From JAEUMD01 sp036768475 (GTDB lineage: Bacteria > Pseudomonadota > Alphaproteobacteria > Rhizobiales > Hyphomicrobiaceae), in assembly GCA_036768475.1 (NCBI GenBank), contig DAIPMW010000009.1, forward strand, positions 81,054 through 145,053: a stretch of 64,000 nucleotides of DNA, given 5' to 3'. This document shows, piece after piece, positions 46,208 through 53,916 of the stretch. The position numbers and the translations under genes were made by a program. The notes below the pieces were generated by a model that saw only the letters and a program-made list of their open reading frames with translations, searched no databases and was not told the origin of the DNA. Each line of letters starts with the position of its first letter. The first letter of the stretch is position 1.

Positions 46208-47309
46208 TCGTGCGCATATGGTTGTCGAAGGCGATCTCGGAGAGACGGTGCAGAACGCCATCACCATCGCGATGTAAAGGTGCTGCAATCTGCAGGTAGC
46301 CTTCACCCGACGTGTGCGCGATCTCGCTGCCGTGTGCCGGCGCAACGCCACACACATCATTGAGCGTTCTTTCACCCACCACGTCGCCGTGTACGGCATC
46401 GAAATAGACGACACGTCCCGAGCGCGGCGCAGATGCAGCAACGATTGCGCCATCGGCGCTCGCCGCCATTGAGCCGATATAACCTTTGAGGCTGGTGCCT
46501 GTTGCAGCCGCGGCCTCACTGAAAACGATCGGTCTATCAATCCGCGCGTACCCCACGACCCACGGAACGTTGTCCGGTCCGCCTTCCCACTGCCCTCCGA
46601 ACCAAACCGCCCCGCTGCCGTCGATGCACAGGTGCCGAATGGAAAGATGGTGCAACTCCCGCGCAAGTTCGTGCCTCTGCTTGAGATCGCCGGTTTGCCG
46701 GTCAATGAAGGCGAGCGAGGGCCGCATCGTGTCGAGGTTGAGTTTTGCCCGCCCCGCATCGGGATGGGTCTCTATCCCGCCGTTGGCGATGCAAAGCGTT
46801 TCGCCGTCCGGCATCAGCAGGATATCGTGCGGACCCACACCATGCGTATCGAGCTCACCGATACGCCGATATCCGGCCACGACGTCATACACACCGAGCA
46901 CGCCACGCGCCGCGTCATAATCGTTTTCTGTTGCGTAGAGCAGATGTCCATCTGGCGAAAAAACACCATGACCATAGAAATGTCGGCCTGCTGCGGCCGA
47001 CAGCGGCAAGGGTGGCCGCTTGTTCAAAAGATCGATCACAACTGCAAAGTTGCCCGGCCGCCGCGCGAATGCAATTGCAGTGCGCGCGTCCGGCGAAAGC
47101 GCGATATCGTGGCCACGCCCTGTAAGAATAATCTCCTGCTCGATCGCGCCATCCTCAGTCAAAACGAGCAGGCAAAATTGGCCGTTGCCGCGCTTTGCCG
47201 CCGTGATGTAGCGCAGCTTGGTTGCACTACAAGCAGAACGCAGCGGCACGACAGTGCTCGCTAGAAGCACCGCACCGTGAACCAGCAGGTTTCGCCGATC
47301 AATCGCCAT
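46197..47309 (-). CDS. DUF1513 exported beta-propeller-like protein
   Basis: 370 residues of the DUF1513 family, which accompanies imelysins and di-haem proteins in iron-regulated loci. A twin-arginine-like start (MAIDRRNLLVHGAVLLASTVVPL) suggests Tat or Sec export. The sequence reads as a seven-bladed-like propeller with repeats such as GHDIALSPDARTAIAFARRPG, YGHGVFSPDGHLLYATEND, GVGPHDILLMPDGETLCIANGG and DTMRPSLAFIDRQTGDL. The start overlaps the upstream imelysin stop by 11 bases. Role in periplasmic iron handling is inferred from context. Confidence 0.88.
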   Translation of the reverse strand: MAIDRRNLLVHGAVLLASTVVPLRSACSATKLRYITAAKRGNGQFCLLVLTEDGAIEQEIILTGRGHDIALSPDARTAIAFARRPGNFAVVIDLLNKRPPLPLSAAAGRHFYGHGVFSPDGHLLYATENDYDAARGVLGVYDVVAGYRRIGELDTHGVGPHDILLMPDGETLCIANGGIETHPDAGRAKLNLDTMRPSLAFIDRQTGDLKQRHELARELHHLSIRHLCIDGSGAVWFGGQWEGGPDNVPWVVGYARIDRPIVFSEAAAATGTSLKGYIGSMAASADGAIVAASAPRSGRVVYFDAVHGDVVGERTLNDVCGVAPAHGSEIAHTSGEGYLQIAAPLHRDGDGVLHRLSEIAFDNHMRTIRL

Positions 47310-48432
47310 CGAGCTCGTTGAACCCTATCGTCAAGGCAGCCGCAGGCGCGATCTCGCGACCAATGATCTGCCGCAGTCCGTTGAGATTGAAGCGCGACCT
47401 CCGAAGTGACTTCAGGCTCTCTTCCGAGCCCAGAGCCTCCGAGGCTTCGGTGGATGGCAGCGCCATAGCCTCGATGTCGCGCTCCAGCGAACCGAAAGCG
47501 CCGACAATCCAGCCTTTCATCCACACCTTGCTGGGATCCTTGTACCCCAGATCCTGAACGACCAGATCGAGATGGAGGGCCTTGTGAAGATTGTGAAGCG
47601 CCAGAATCGCAGCAGACATCACGTCGCGCGCCCGGCCTGACCGCTCGAAGGGCAGCCCCGCCCACGTTTTCCTTGCCTCAGACGCCTTCAGCCACGGTAG
47701 TAACATCTCCTCCCGCACGATCTGCAGTCCGGTAAGCAAAGTTCGCACGAGTTCTGCGGCAGCCTCGTTCGGCGACTGGTAGTCCTTGTTTCCTGGACCG
47801 GCACTCAGCAGGCGCTGACGCCAGCCGTTTGCAGCCACCCAGTCGTCCGCCATGCTGCGGGCGAGCATGGCGACATGCGCCGAAATTGCCTGGGCCAGCC
47901 GACAGCGGTAGGCAGAAACGTCGGGCGCTTCATTCGCCGGATGTGCAAACAACAGAATTTCAAGCGCGGGCAGACCTTGCAGTGCGGCGGACTGTTCAGC
48001 GATGCCTTCCACCGTCAGCAGATTTTGCGGTCGCTCGGCCATTATCTTGGCGACCTGGCGCCGGACCACACCGCGCGGATCAGGCAGAAACGCAACGCGC
48101 TGCCAGCGGTTGTCGATCCGTGCGGGGCCGAAACGAATGTGCTGGATGCGCGCCCACGCATGGACGCTGCCGCCGAACGCCGTACGTGCCGCGTCCAGGG
48201 TGGCCGGCGAAGGCTTGTCGCACCACGCCGCAATAGCGTCAGTGGTCTTGGTGTTCATATCGGCGAAGAACCGATATGCAGGCACAATCGTGTTATCGAC
48301 CGCCGACGCGACCATAGCAGCCAGCTGCGGCGGCACTTTCTTGCTCTCAGCCGCCGGGGCTTCTGCGGCGCCAAGGGCTGATACCAGCATCACCAAAAGC
48401 AATGCCCCGGCCGCGACCGGGGCATTGATCAT
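47299..48432 (-). CDS. Imelysin-family periplasmic protein (iron-associated)
   Basis: 377 residues with a signal peptide (MINAPVAAGALLLVMLVSALGAAEAPAAES). The imelysin fold is helical. The first conserved block reads LPALEILLFAHPAN, so the GxHxxE motif of imelysins is present as GLPALE: the His is replaced by Pro. Later blocks (YRCRLAQAISAHVAML, LVRTLLTGLQIVREEMLLPWL) are typical. It is the second imelysin of the locus, the other being at 51117. It is translationally coupled to DUF1513. A periplasmic iron-uptake role is known for the family only in general terms. Confidence 0.85.
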   Translation of the reverse strand: MINAPVAAGALLLVMLVSALGAAEAPAAESKKVPPQLAAMVASAVDNTIVPAYRFFADMNTKTTDAIAAWCDKPSPATLDAARTAFGGSVHAWARIQHIRFGPARIDNRWQRVAFLPDPRGVVRRQVAKIMAERPQNLLTVEGIAEQSAALQGLPALEILLFAHPANEAPDVSAYRCRLAQAISAHVAMLARSMADDWVAANGWRQRLLSAGPGNKDYQSPNEAAAELVRTLLTGLQIVREEMLLPWLKASEARKTWAGLPFERSGRARDVMSAAILALHNLHKALHLDLVVQDLGYKDPSKVWMKGWIVGAFGSLERDIEAMALPSTEASEALGSEESLKSLRRSRFNLNGLRQIIGREIAPAAALTIGFNELDGD

Positions 48433-48467
48433 CGACGTCGCAAATCTCGTTGTGGGAAACGTCAATG

Positions 48468-48953
48468 TCAGTCGGCCTCGTCGGCAGACTGCGCATTGAG
48501 CAGACCATAGTTGTCCGCGCCGATCTTGTTGAAGAGTCCGATCTGCGTCTCCAGGAAGTCGATGTGACCTTCCTCGTCCTCGAGCAGCTCCTCGAACAAT
48601 TGCATCGACACGTAGTCCTTCTTCTCGCGGCACAGGTCACGGCTCTTCGTGTAGTGCTCCCGGGCGATGTACTCACCCTTCAAATCGCACTCCAGAACCT
48701 CTTTGACGTTCTGCCCGATCATCAACGGAGCGATCGTCTGCAGGTTCGGGTGCCCCTCGAGGAAGATGATGCGTGCGATGATCTTGTCGGCGTGATGCAT
48801 TTCCTCAATCGATTCCGCACGCTCCTTCTTGGCAAGCTTGCCGTATCCCCAGTCCTCGAGCAGACGGTAATGCAGCCAGTATTGATTGACTGCACCCAGC
48901 TCCAGCTTGAGTGCCTCGTTGAGCATGTTGATAACGTCCTTATCGCCCTTCAC
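48468..48953 (-). CDS. bfr: Bacterioferritin
   Basis: 161 residues. It oxidises and stores iron in a 24-mer shell. All ferroxidase ligands are in canonical positions: Glu18, Glu51, His54, Glu94, Glu127 and His130. Met52, the haem axial ligand, is also present (IEEMHHADKII). Full length. It sits between the Bfd-like gene (45 bases upstream) and the imelysin gene, on the same strand, in the iron operon. Confidence 0.97.
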   Translation of the reverse strand: MKGDKDVINMLNEALKLELGAVNQYWLHYRLLEDWGYGKLAKKERAESIEEMHHADKIIARIIFLEGHPNLQTIAPLMIGQNVKEVLECDLKGEYIAREHYTKSRDLCREKKDYVSMQLFEELLEDEEGHIDFLETQIGLFNKIGADNYGLLNAQSADEAD

Positions 48954-48998
48954 GTCGGCCTCCTATTCCGGATGACGTTCTGTGGTTGCACCATCAAT

Positions 48999-49304
48999 TT
49001 AACCGCAGAACTCCGTTGCGCAAGCGTCCGTACAAGCTCCGATCTTGGCGCTCGACCGCCGCAGCCGTTGCTTGACCGACGTACAGGCATTGGGACAAAG
49101 CAGACCTTTCGCCTCAAGTGCTTCGAGACGAGCATAGATCGTGTCGACCGCCAACGGTGCACACCCGCAGCAGTTCATACGCTTGGAAAGGTGGCGCCAG
49201 ATCACACCGGGCGTCGGCAGCGGCGGGTCGGACTGGGTCATGATATCGAGCAGGGCGAGTTCGACGTCGTGATCCGAGATCACCGCACAAGAGCAGATCA
49301 GCAT
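48999..49304 (-). CDS. Bfd-like [2Fe-2S] protein with C-terminal Cys extension
   Basis: 101 residues. The first about 60 match bacterioferritin-associated ferredoxin: MLICSCAVISDHDVELAL with Cys4-x-Cys6, then Cys45-x2-Cys48 in NCCGCAPLAVDTIYA, the four-Cys [2Fe-2S] set. E. coli Bfd is only 64 residues; here an additional tail of about 40 residues carries five more cysteines (CPNACTS, GACTDAC, EFCG). Bfd delivers electrons to release iron from bacterioferritin, matching the bfr neighbour. AGGAG lies before the ATG. Confidence 0.8.
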   Translation of the reverse strand: MLICSCAVISDHDVELALLDIMTQSDPPLPTPGVIWRHLSKRMNCCGCAPLAVDTIYARLEALEAKGLLCPNACTSVKQRLRRSSAKIGACTDACATEFCG

Positions 49305-49316
49305 GTGGCGAGGCTC

Positions 49317-49853
49317 CTACATCGGCCGGGTCGCGACGGGATCGACATATGCATTGGCATTGACGATCCAGCTTGGCGAAACGATGTGCTCGACGCTGCG
49401 CAGCGTCAGCGCGTAGGTGCCTGCATGATGCAAGACTTCGTCCACCATGGAATTCTCAATGAGCGCAAATGCACACGCACGCATTGCCGGGCATGTGTTG
49501 TGCTGGCACGCGGCGATCATCGATATGGCGAGGCACTCGTCCCGGCAGAAGTCGCACGCATCGAGCGGGCGCACCGAGATCGGATTGCGGGAGGCGACAG
49601 CGACCGATTTCGACCAGGAGGCGAGCGCCCCGACAGTGGCCTCGGCATGTTTGGCGCCAAGCAGGTTGGAGTAGAGCCTCCAGACTTCCTGCCAGCAATC
49701 GACATCGCTTTTCTGGTAACCAGAGATCCAGCCTCGGAACCCCAGCCCCACGAGGGCTTCGGGTGGATAGCGTCCGGTGCTGCGAAATTCTCCCATCGTC
49801 GGGCCGCAAGCGGCACCGAAGCAGGCACGGCGCCCGCTGTTGCTCTTGGTCAT
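49317..49853 (-). CDS. Cys-rich protein of unknown function in iron operon
   Basis: 178 residues; GGAG six bases before the ATG at 49853. About nine cysteines: RRACFGAACG near the N-terminus, SDVDCW, then a dense helical segment ACDFCRDECLAISMIAACQH, NTCPAMRACAFALI. No family is recognised. The spacing CxxCxxxC resembles metal-binding helical bundles, but this is inference. It lies 12 bases ahead of the Bfd-like gene, so the two are likely co-expressed and a role in iron or Fe-S handling is suggested. Confidence 0.7.
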   Translation of the reverse strand: MTKSNSGRRACFGAACGPTMGEFRSTGRYPPEALVGLGFRGWISGYQKSDVDCWQEVWRLYSNLLGAKHAEATVGALASWSKSVAVASRNPISVRPLDACDFCRDECLAISMIAACQHNTCPAMRACAFALIENSMVDEVLHHAGTYALTLRSVEHIVSPSWIVNANAYVDPVATRPM

Positions 49854-50076
49854 GATGTTCTCCAATCGAAGGGGTTCAAGGCCCCGACATCGGACTTGCG
49901 CAAATATTATGACTGTTCGGATATAGAAATCGCAGGGTCTGCGGGCTGTCAACTCGAAACACCTGCGTCCAATCGACTATCGCCGCAAAAAATCAGCAGC
50001 AGTTTGGAAGCATTCAAAAGTACTTCCCACCTCGGGGCGTCAAGCCGGATTGAACGCACGTCGATCCGCATTCCGC

Positions 50077-50556
50077 TCACACAGAGGAGGACGTTCCCGC
50101 ACCGCTGCGTGGCTTGGCGGAGCGGACATGCTTTGGCTTCTTCGCCGCCGCCTTGGACTTTGGATTTTGCGCCGCTTGGGCACGCGCCATCTCCGCAATC
50201 GTCGTCTGGTTGAGCACCGAGACGAAAGCATCGAAAGCTGCATCAAAAAGCTGCGTATGACCCGTTTCGGCCGCGCTTCCATCATCCTCGACCCGATCCG
50301 GTGCCAATTCCATGGCCCTGACCACATCGCCGACGTGTATTGCGTCTGCCGGACGCGTCAGCCGCACACCGCCGTATCGTCCGCGTTCACCCTCGACAAA
50401 ACCCGCACGCGACAGCAGGTGCACGATCTTGAAGGTGTTCTGCTGCGTCAATTCCAAAGCCCGGGCCAGATCCGCAACTTTCTGCAATTCGAGGTCGGAA
50501 CGCGCGCACGCTGCCAAAATGCGAAGCGCATGCGACGTGGCCTTGTTGAGTTTCAT
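50077..50556 (-). CDS. Rrf2-family regulator lacking Fe-S cysteines
   Basis: 159 residues. The N-terminal winged helix (MKLNKATSHALRILAACARSDLELQKVADLARALELTQQNTFKIVHLLSRAGFV, then GRYGGVRLTRPADAI) is clearly of the Rrf2/IscR/NsrR/RirA type. The region around residues 88-105, where IscR, NsrR and RirA carry three cluster-ligating cysteines, reads DRVEDDGSAAETGH: none is present; the only Cys is at residue 17. A basic Lys/Ala-rich tail ends the protein. It lies at the head of the bfr operon and divergent from the irpA-like gene, so it probably controls iron genes. Confidence 0.88.
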   Translation of the reverse strand: MKLNKATSHALRILAACARSDLELQKVADLARALELTQQNTFKIVHLLSRAGFVEGERGRYGGVRLTRPADAIHVGDVVRAMELAPDRVEDDGSAAETGHTQLFDAAFDAFVSVLNQTTIAEMARAQAAQNPKSKAAAKKPKHVRSAKPRSGAGTSSSV

Positions 50557-50763
50557 GGCTGATGACTTTCGTGTTCTACGGCATCGGGCCGGTTTTTCAG
50601 CGAATTGTCACTCTACGTCAACTTATCGTTGCCCCTCCCCTGCCCGCCTGCTCCCAACATGGATACCACATCGGTCCGGCGCCTTGGCCTCCGCCTGCCT
50701 CCGACGAATGCTCAGCCCGAGTGATGAGACCAAACGACATTTCAGCTTCGACAACCGGCAGTC

Positions 50764-50891
50764 TAGAGCCTGATCGGCTGAGATGGAGGCACGACTGGTT
50801 TCCATCGAGGCCGTGATTGAGGCTCTCAAACAAAGTGATAGTGCAGGCCACAACGGCCAGACGTGATTCAATCAAAACCTGACCTGCTCTA
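50764..50891 (+). repeat. Family A dispersed repeat, full-length copy
   Basis: It starts TAGAGCCTGATCGGCTGAGA and ends AACCTGACCTGCTCTA, nearly identical to 1605-1733 with scattered substitutions. It lies in the promoter interval of the iron locus. Confidence 0.8.
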
Positions 50892-50987
50892 GCGTTCATC
50901 CAGGCGGCAAGCATTCCACGTCGCACCCCGAACCCTGTCTTGATGGCAACATCATACTTTCTTTACGCCATTTGTCATCTTTTTTTG

Positions 50988-51011
50988 TTGACTCATTTCG
51001 TAAGCAATGAG
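50988..51011 (+). promoter_or_regulatory. Candidate operator and -35 before the irpA-like gene
   Basis: TTGACT (50988-50993), a -35-like hexamer, overlaps a 6+6 inverted repeat CTCATT-8-AATGAG (50992-51011) about 105 bases before the GTG start. The dyad does not match the Fur or Irr consensus closely. Regulation by the neighbouring Rrf2 protein or an iron regulator is plausible but unproved. Confidence 0.35.
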
Positions 51012-51116
51012 AAGAGCGATATGCGAACGCCCGCACGCCACCGGCACAAGTCGGTGGCGCCATATGCGAGGCACCGAACCCAGGGCCTTCACCCCTGAGC
51101 CATCGGAGAAAAAACT

Positions 51117-52406
51117 GTGCTCAAGACAATCAGGCGTGTAGCGCTGACTGCACCACTCGTCACTCTGGTCGCCACCGGCGTTTGCGCCGCTCCGGCCTCG
51201 ACGCCATCGCCGCAACAGGTTCTCACAACCTACGCGAATCTCGCCCACGCCGCATATGCCGATTCGCTGACCACCGCCGAGGCGCTGCGGGTCGCGATCG
51301 ACAGGCTCCTTGCCGAACCCACGGACGCCAATCTGGAAGCTGCACGCAAAGCCTGGGTTGCGGCGCGCGTACCCTACCAGCAGACCGAGGCATTTCGATT
51401 CGGCAACAGGATCGTCGACGACTGGGAAGGCAAGGTGAATTCGTGGCCTCTGGACGAAGGCCTCATCGATTACGTCGACCAGTCCTATGGCTCCGATAAT
51501 CCGGAGAACCCGCTCTACACCGCCAACGTAATCGCCAGTTCGTCGTTGAAGGTCGGCGGAGACACCGTCGACCTGAAGACGATCTCCAAGGAAGTCCTGG
51601 CAGAGAAGCTGCAGGAGGCCGGCGGTGTCGAAGCCAATGTCGCCACCGGCTATCATGCCATCGAATTTCTACTCTGGGGCCAGGATCTGAACGGTACAGA
51701 TGCGGGCGCCGGCAACCGACCCGCCTCTGACTTCGACCCGAAGAGCTGCACCGGCGGCAACTGCGACCGCCGCGCCGCCTATCTCAAGGCCGTCACTGAT
51801 CTGCTCGTCGATGATCTCACCTGGATGGCCACTCAATGGGACAAAGATGGAGAGGCGCGCAAGGCTGCCCTCGCTGATGGCGGAAAACGTGGTCTGGTGA
51901 CGATCTTCACCGGTCTTGGCTCACTATCGTACGGCGAGCTGGCCGGTGAGCGCATGAAGCTCGGTCTCTTGCTGCACGATCCGGAGGAAGAGCACGACTG
52001 CTTCTCCGACAACACGCACAACTCGCACTATTACGACGCTATCGGCATCCGTAACGTTTACCTGGGCACTTACGCGCGTACCGACGGCAGCGAGGTGAAA
52101 GGCCCGAGCGTATCCGATCTTGTCCGCGCCAAGTCGCCGGAGGCTGACCTCGCCGTGCGCAAAGCAATAGATGCAACGGTTGAAAAAATGGCCGCGATCA
52201 AGACGCGCGCCGAGAGCGGCGAGCACTACGACCAGATGATCGGCCAGGGCAACGCCGAAGGGAATGCTGTTGTCCAGGCTGCCATCGATGCCCTAATCAT
52301 GCAGGCAAAGGAGTTTGAGCGCGCGATGGCCGCACTCGATCTCGGCTCGGCCCAGTTTGAAGGCTCCGACAGTCTCGATAATCCTGGCAAGGTCAGCCAG
52401 AAATGA
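51117..52406 (+). CDS. Imelysin-family iron uptake protein (IrpA-like)
   Basis: 429 residues from a GTG (GGAG eight bases before). A signal peptide (about 1-24) precedes an imelysin domain. The GxHxxE motif is intact as GYHAIEFLLWGQD near residue 180. IrpA-specific features are a CTGGNCDRR segment, the HDCFSDNTHNSHYYDAIGIRNVYLG block (about 298-320) and ERAMAALDLG. IrpA proteins are required for growth on low iron in cyanobacteria; the chemistry is unresolved. It is first in a plus-strand run with a porin and a di-haem protein. Confidence 0.92.
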   Translation: MLKTIRRVALTAPLVTLVATGVCAAPASTPSPQQVLTTYANLAHAAYADSLTTAEALRVAIDRLLAEPTDANLEAARKAWVAARVPYQQTEAFRFGNRIVDDWEGKVNSWPLDEGLIDYVDQSYGSDNPENPLYTANVIASSSLKVGGDTVDLKTISKEVLAEKLQEAGGVEANVATGYHAIEFLLWGQDLNGTDAGAGNRPASDFDPKSCTGGNCDRRAAYLKAVTDLLVDDLTWMATQWDKDGEARKAALADGGKRGLVTIFTGLGSLSYGELAGERMKLGLLLHDPEEEHDCFSDNTHNSHYYDAIGIRNVYLGTYARTDGSEVKGPSVSDLVRAKSPEADLAVRKAIDATVEKMAAIKTRAESGEHYDQMIGQGNAEGNAVVQAAIDALIMQAKEFERAMAALDLGSAQFEGSDSLDNPGKVSQK

Positions 52407-52532
52407 TGCGTGCTACGTGCAGATCCTGCCGCGCGCGCCCTGAGGGCGCCTGCAGGGTCTCGAAGGAATAAGTATTGAGAACAACGACCGCGGTTTGGGA
52501 AAAAATGCCGCGGCACGACGGGGGACGGAACC

Positions 52533-53831
52533 ATGACGAGATTCACCTCGATTGCGGCTGCATCCGCTTTGAGTATCGGCCTTGCCATCGGAACACCGGG
52601 TCAGGCAGCGGATCTGGGCGGCGACTGCTGTGCAGACCTGGAAGAACGGATCGCTGAGTTGGAAGCAACAACCGCGCGCAAGGGCAACCGCAAGGTTTCC
52701 CTTACCGTAGCGGGCCAGGTGAACCATGCCGTCCTTTTCTGGGACGACGGACGCGAGCGCAACGCCTATGTCGTTGGCAACAAGAACGACCAGTCCAACT
52801 TCTCGTTCACCGGAGACGCCGCGATCGCAAAAGGGCTGAACGCAGGCTACACCATCACCATCCGCCTAAAGGACAACCTCGCCGACGAAGTCAGCCAGCA
52901 CAGCGACGATGGCGACTCCGGCTTCGTTCTCTGGGAGTCCTACTGGTTCGTGGACAGTGAGAGCTTCGGCAAGCTTTCGATAGGCCAGCTATCGCGCGTC
53001 TCCGATACTGCGCCTGAAAGCGATTTGTCCGAAACCGGTGTAGCCGGCTACGCAGGCGTGCAGGACATGGGCGGCGGCTTTGCGCTGCGCTTCAGGTCTG
53101 GTGCATTGTCGAACATCACGTTGGGCGATGTCTACAATCACTTCAACGGCGATACCGCTAACGTCGTCCGCTATGACACTCCCGTCATCGCCGGCCTCGT
53201 TCTGTCTGCCAGTTACGGAGAAGATGACATCTGGGACGTGGGTGCCAGATACGCAGGCGACCTCAATTCCTTCAAGCTGGCGGCTTCGATCGCTTATACC
53301 CATGCGACCGACGAAAACGGCCTCGACGGCTCGGGTGATTCATCCCACGAAACTCTCGTCGGCTCCCTTGCAATTCTGCACGAACCCACCGGCCTCAATG
53401 CATTGGTTGCCGCTGGCAACCGTTCCTTCGACGATCCGGTCGATGATCAGAATTCGGGCACACTCCGCACGCCCAAAGACGCGAGCTTCATCTACGCCAA
53501 GATCGGCTGGCTCGCCAAGCTGACGAGCCTCGGCCCCACCGCGTTCTATGGCGAATACGGCCGCTTCCGCGACTTCATTTCGGCGAGCGGGGATTTCGAC
53601 GTCGTCGCCGATGCTGGTGGCGTTGTGGGCGGCCGCATCACCGGCAACACCGCCGAGATATGGGGACTGGGTGTCGTCCAGCACATCGAGGCAGCCGAGA
53701 TGCAGATTTATCTCGGCTATCGCCATCACGACTTCGACTTCGATCTCGTCGACAGCGCAGGCGACAAAGTTGCCGGCGAAGGATTGGAGAGCTTCCAGAG
53801 CATCGTCGTCGGCTCGAAGATCGCATTCTGA
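52533..53831 (+). CDS. Outer-membrane porin
   Basis: 432 residues with a signal peptide (ending TPGQAAD). It starts with DLGGDCCADLEERIAELEATTARKGNRKVSLTVAGQVNHAVLFWDDG, the typical Hyphomicrobiales porin opening (coiled N-terminus, then strand 1), followed by many alternating beta strands and the diagnostic C-terminal Phe (VVGSKIAF). It probably forms a trimeric 16-strand channel. Placement between an imelysin and a di-haem oxidoreductase suggests a role in passing iron compounds, which is inference. Confidence 0.85.
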   Translation: MTRFTSIAAASALSIGLAIGTPGQAADLGGDCCADLEERIAELEATTARKGNRKVSLTVAGQVNHAVLFWDDGRERNAYVVGNKNDQSNFSFTGDAAIAKGLNAGYTITIRLKDNLADEVSQHSDDGDSGFVLWESYWFVDSESFGKLSIGQLSRVSDTAPESDLSETGVAGYAGVQDMGGGFALRFRSGALSNITLGDVYNHFNGDTANVVRYDTPVIAGLVLSASYGEDDIWDVGARYAGDLNSFKLAASIAYTHATDENGLDGSGDSSHETLVGSLAILHEPTGLNALVAAGNRSFDDPVDDQNSGTLRTPKDASFIYAKIGWLAKLTSLGPTAFYGEYGRFRDFISASGDFDVVADAGGVVGGRITGNTAEIWGLGVVQHIEAAEMQIYLGYRHHDFDFDLVDSAGDKVAGEGLESFQSIVVGSKIAF

Positions 53832-53858
53832 GCCGAACCTTCCCACGGCTCAGAGACT

Positions 53859-53899
53859 GGGTCCGGAAGCCTCCTCCCGGCTTTCGGACCCGTTTCTCC
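53859..53899 (+). terminator. Hairpin after the porin gene
   Basis: GGGTCCGGAAGCC (53859-53871) pairs with GGCTTTCGGACCC (53879-53891; one G-T pair), then GTTTCTCC. It is 28 bases after the porin stop and could partly end transcription before the di-haem gene. Confidence 0.6.
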
Positions 53900-53916
53900 A
53901 TCGCAGGAAGCTTGAT

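Larger units (their letters stand above)
50557..51116. other. Divergent control region of the iron locus
   Basis: 560 bases between the Rrf2 gene and the irpA-like gene. It contains a family A repeat (50764-50891) and, nearer the irpA-like gene, a T-rich stretch with a CTCATT/AATGAG inverted repeat (50992-51011). No further gene is supported; the minus-strand frame across the repeat is repeat-derived. Confidence 0.5.

Noticed and set aside
48450..50213. 587-codon plus-strand open frame
   Set aside because: Antisense to bacterioferritin, the Bfd-like gene and the Cys-rich gene, all with clear family evidence or ribosome sites.
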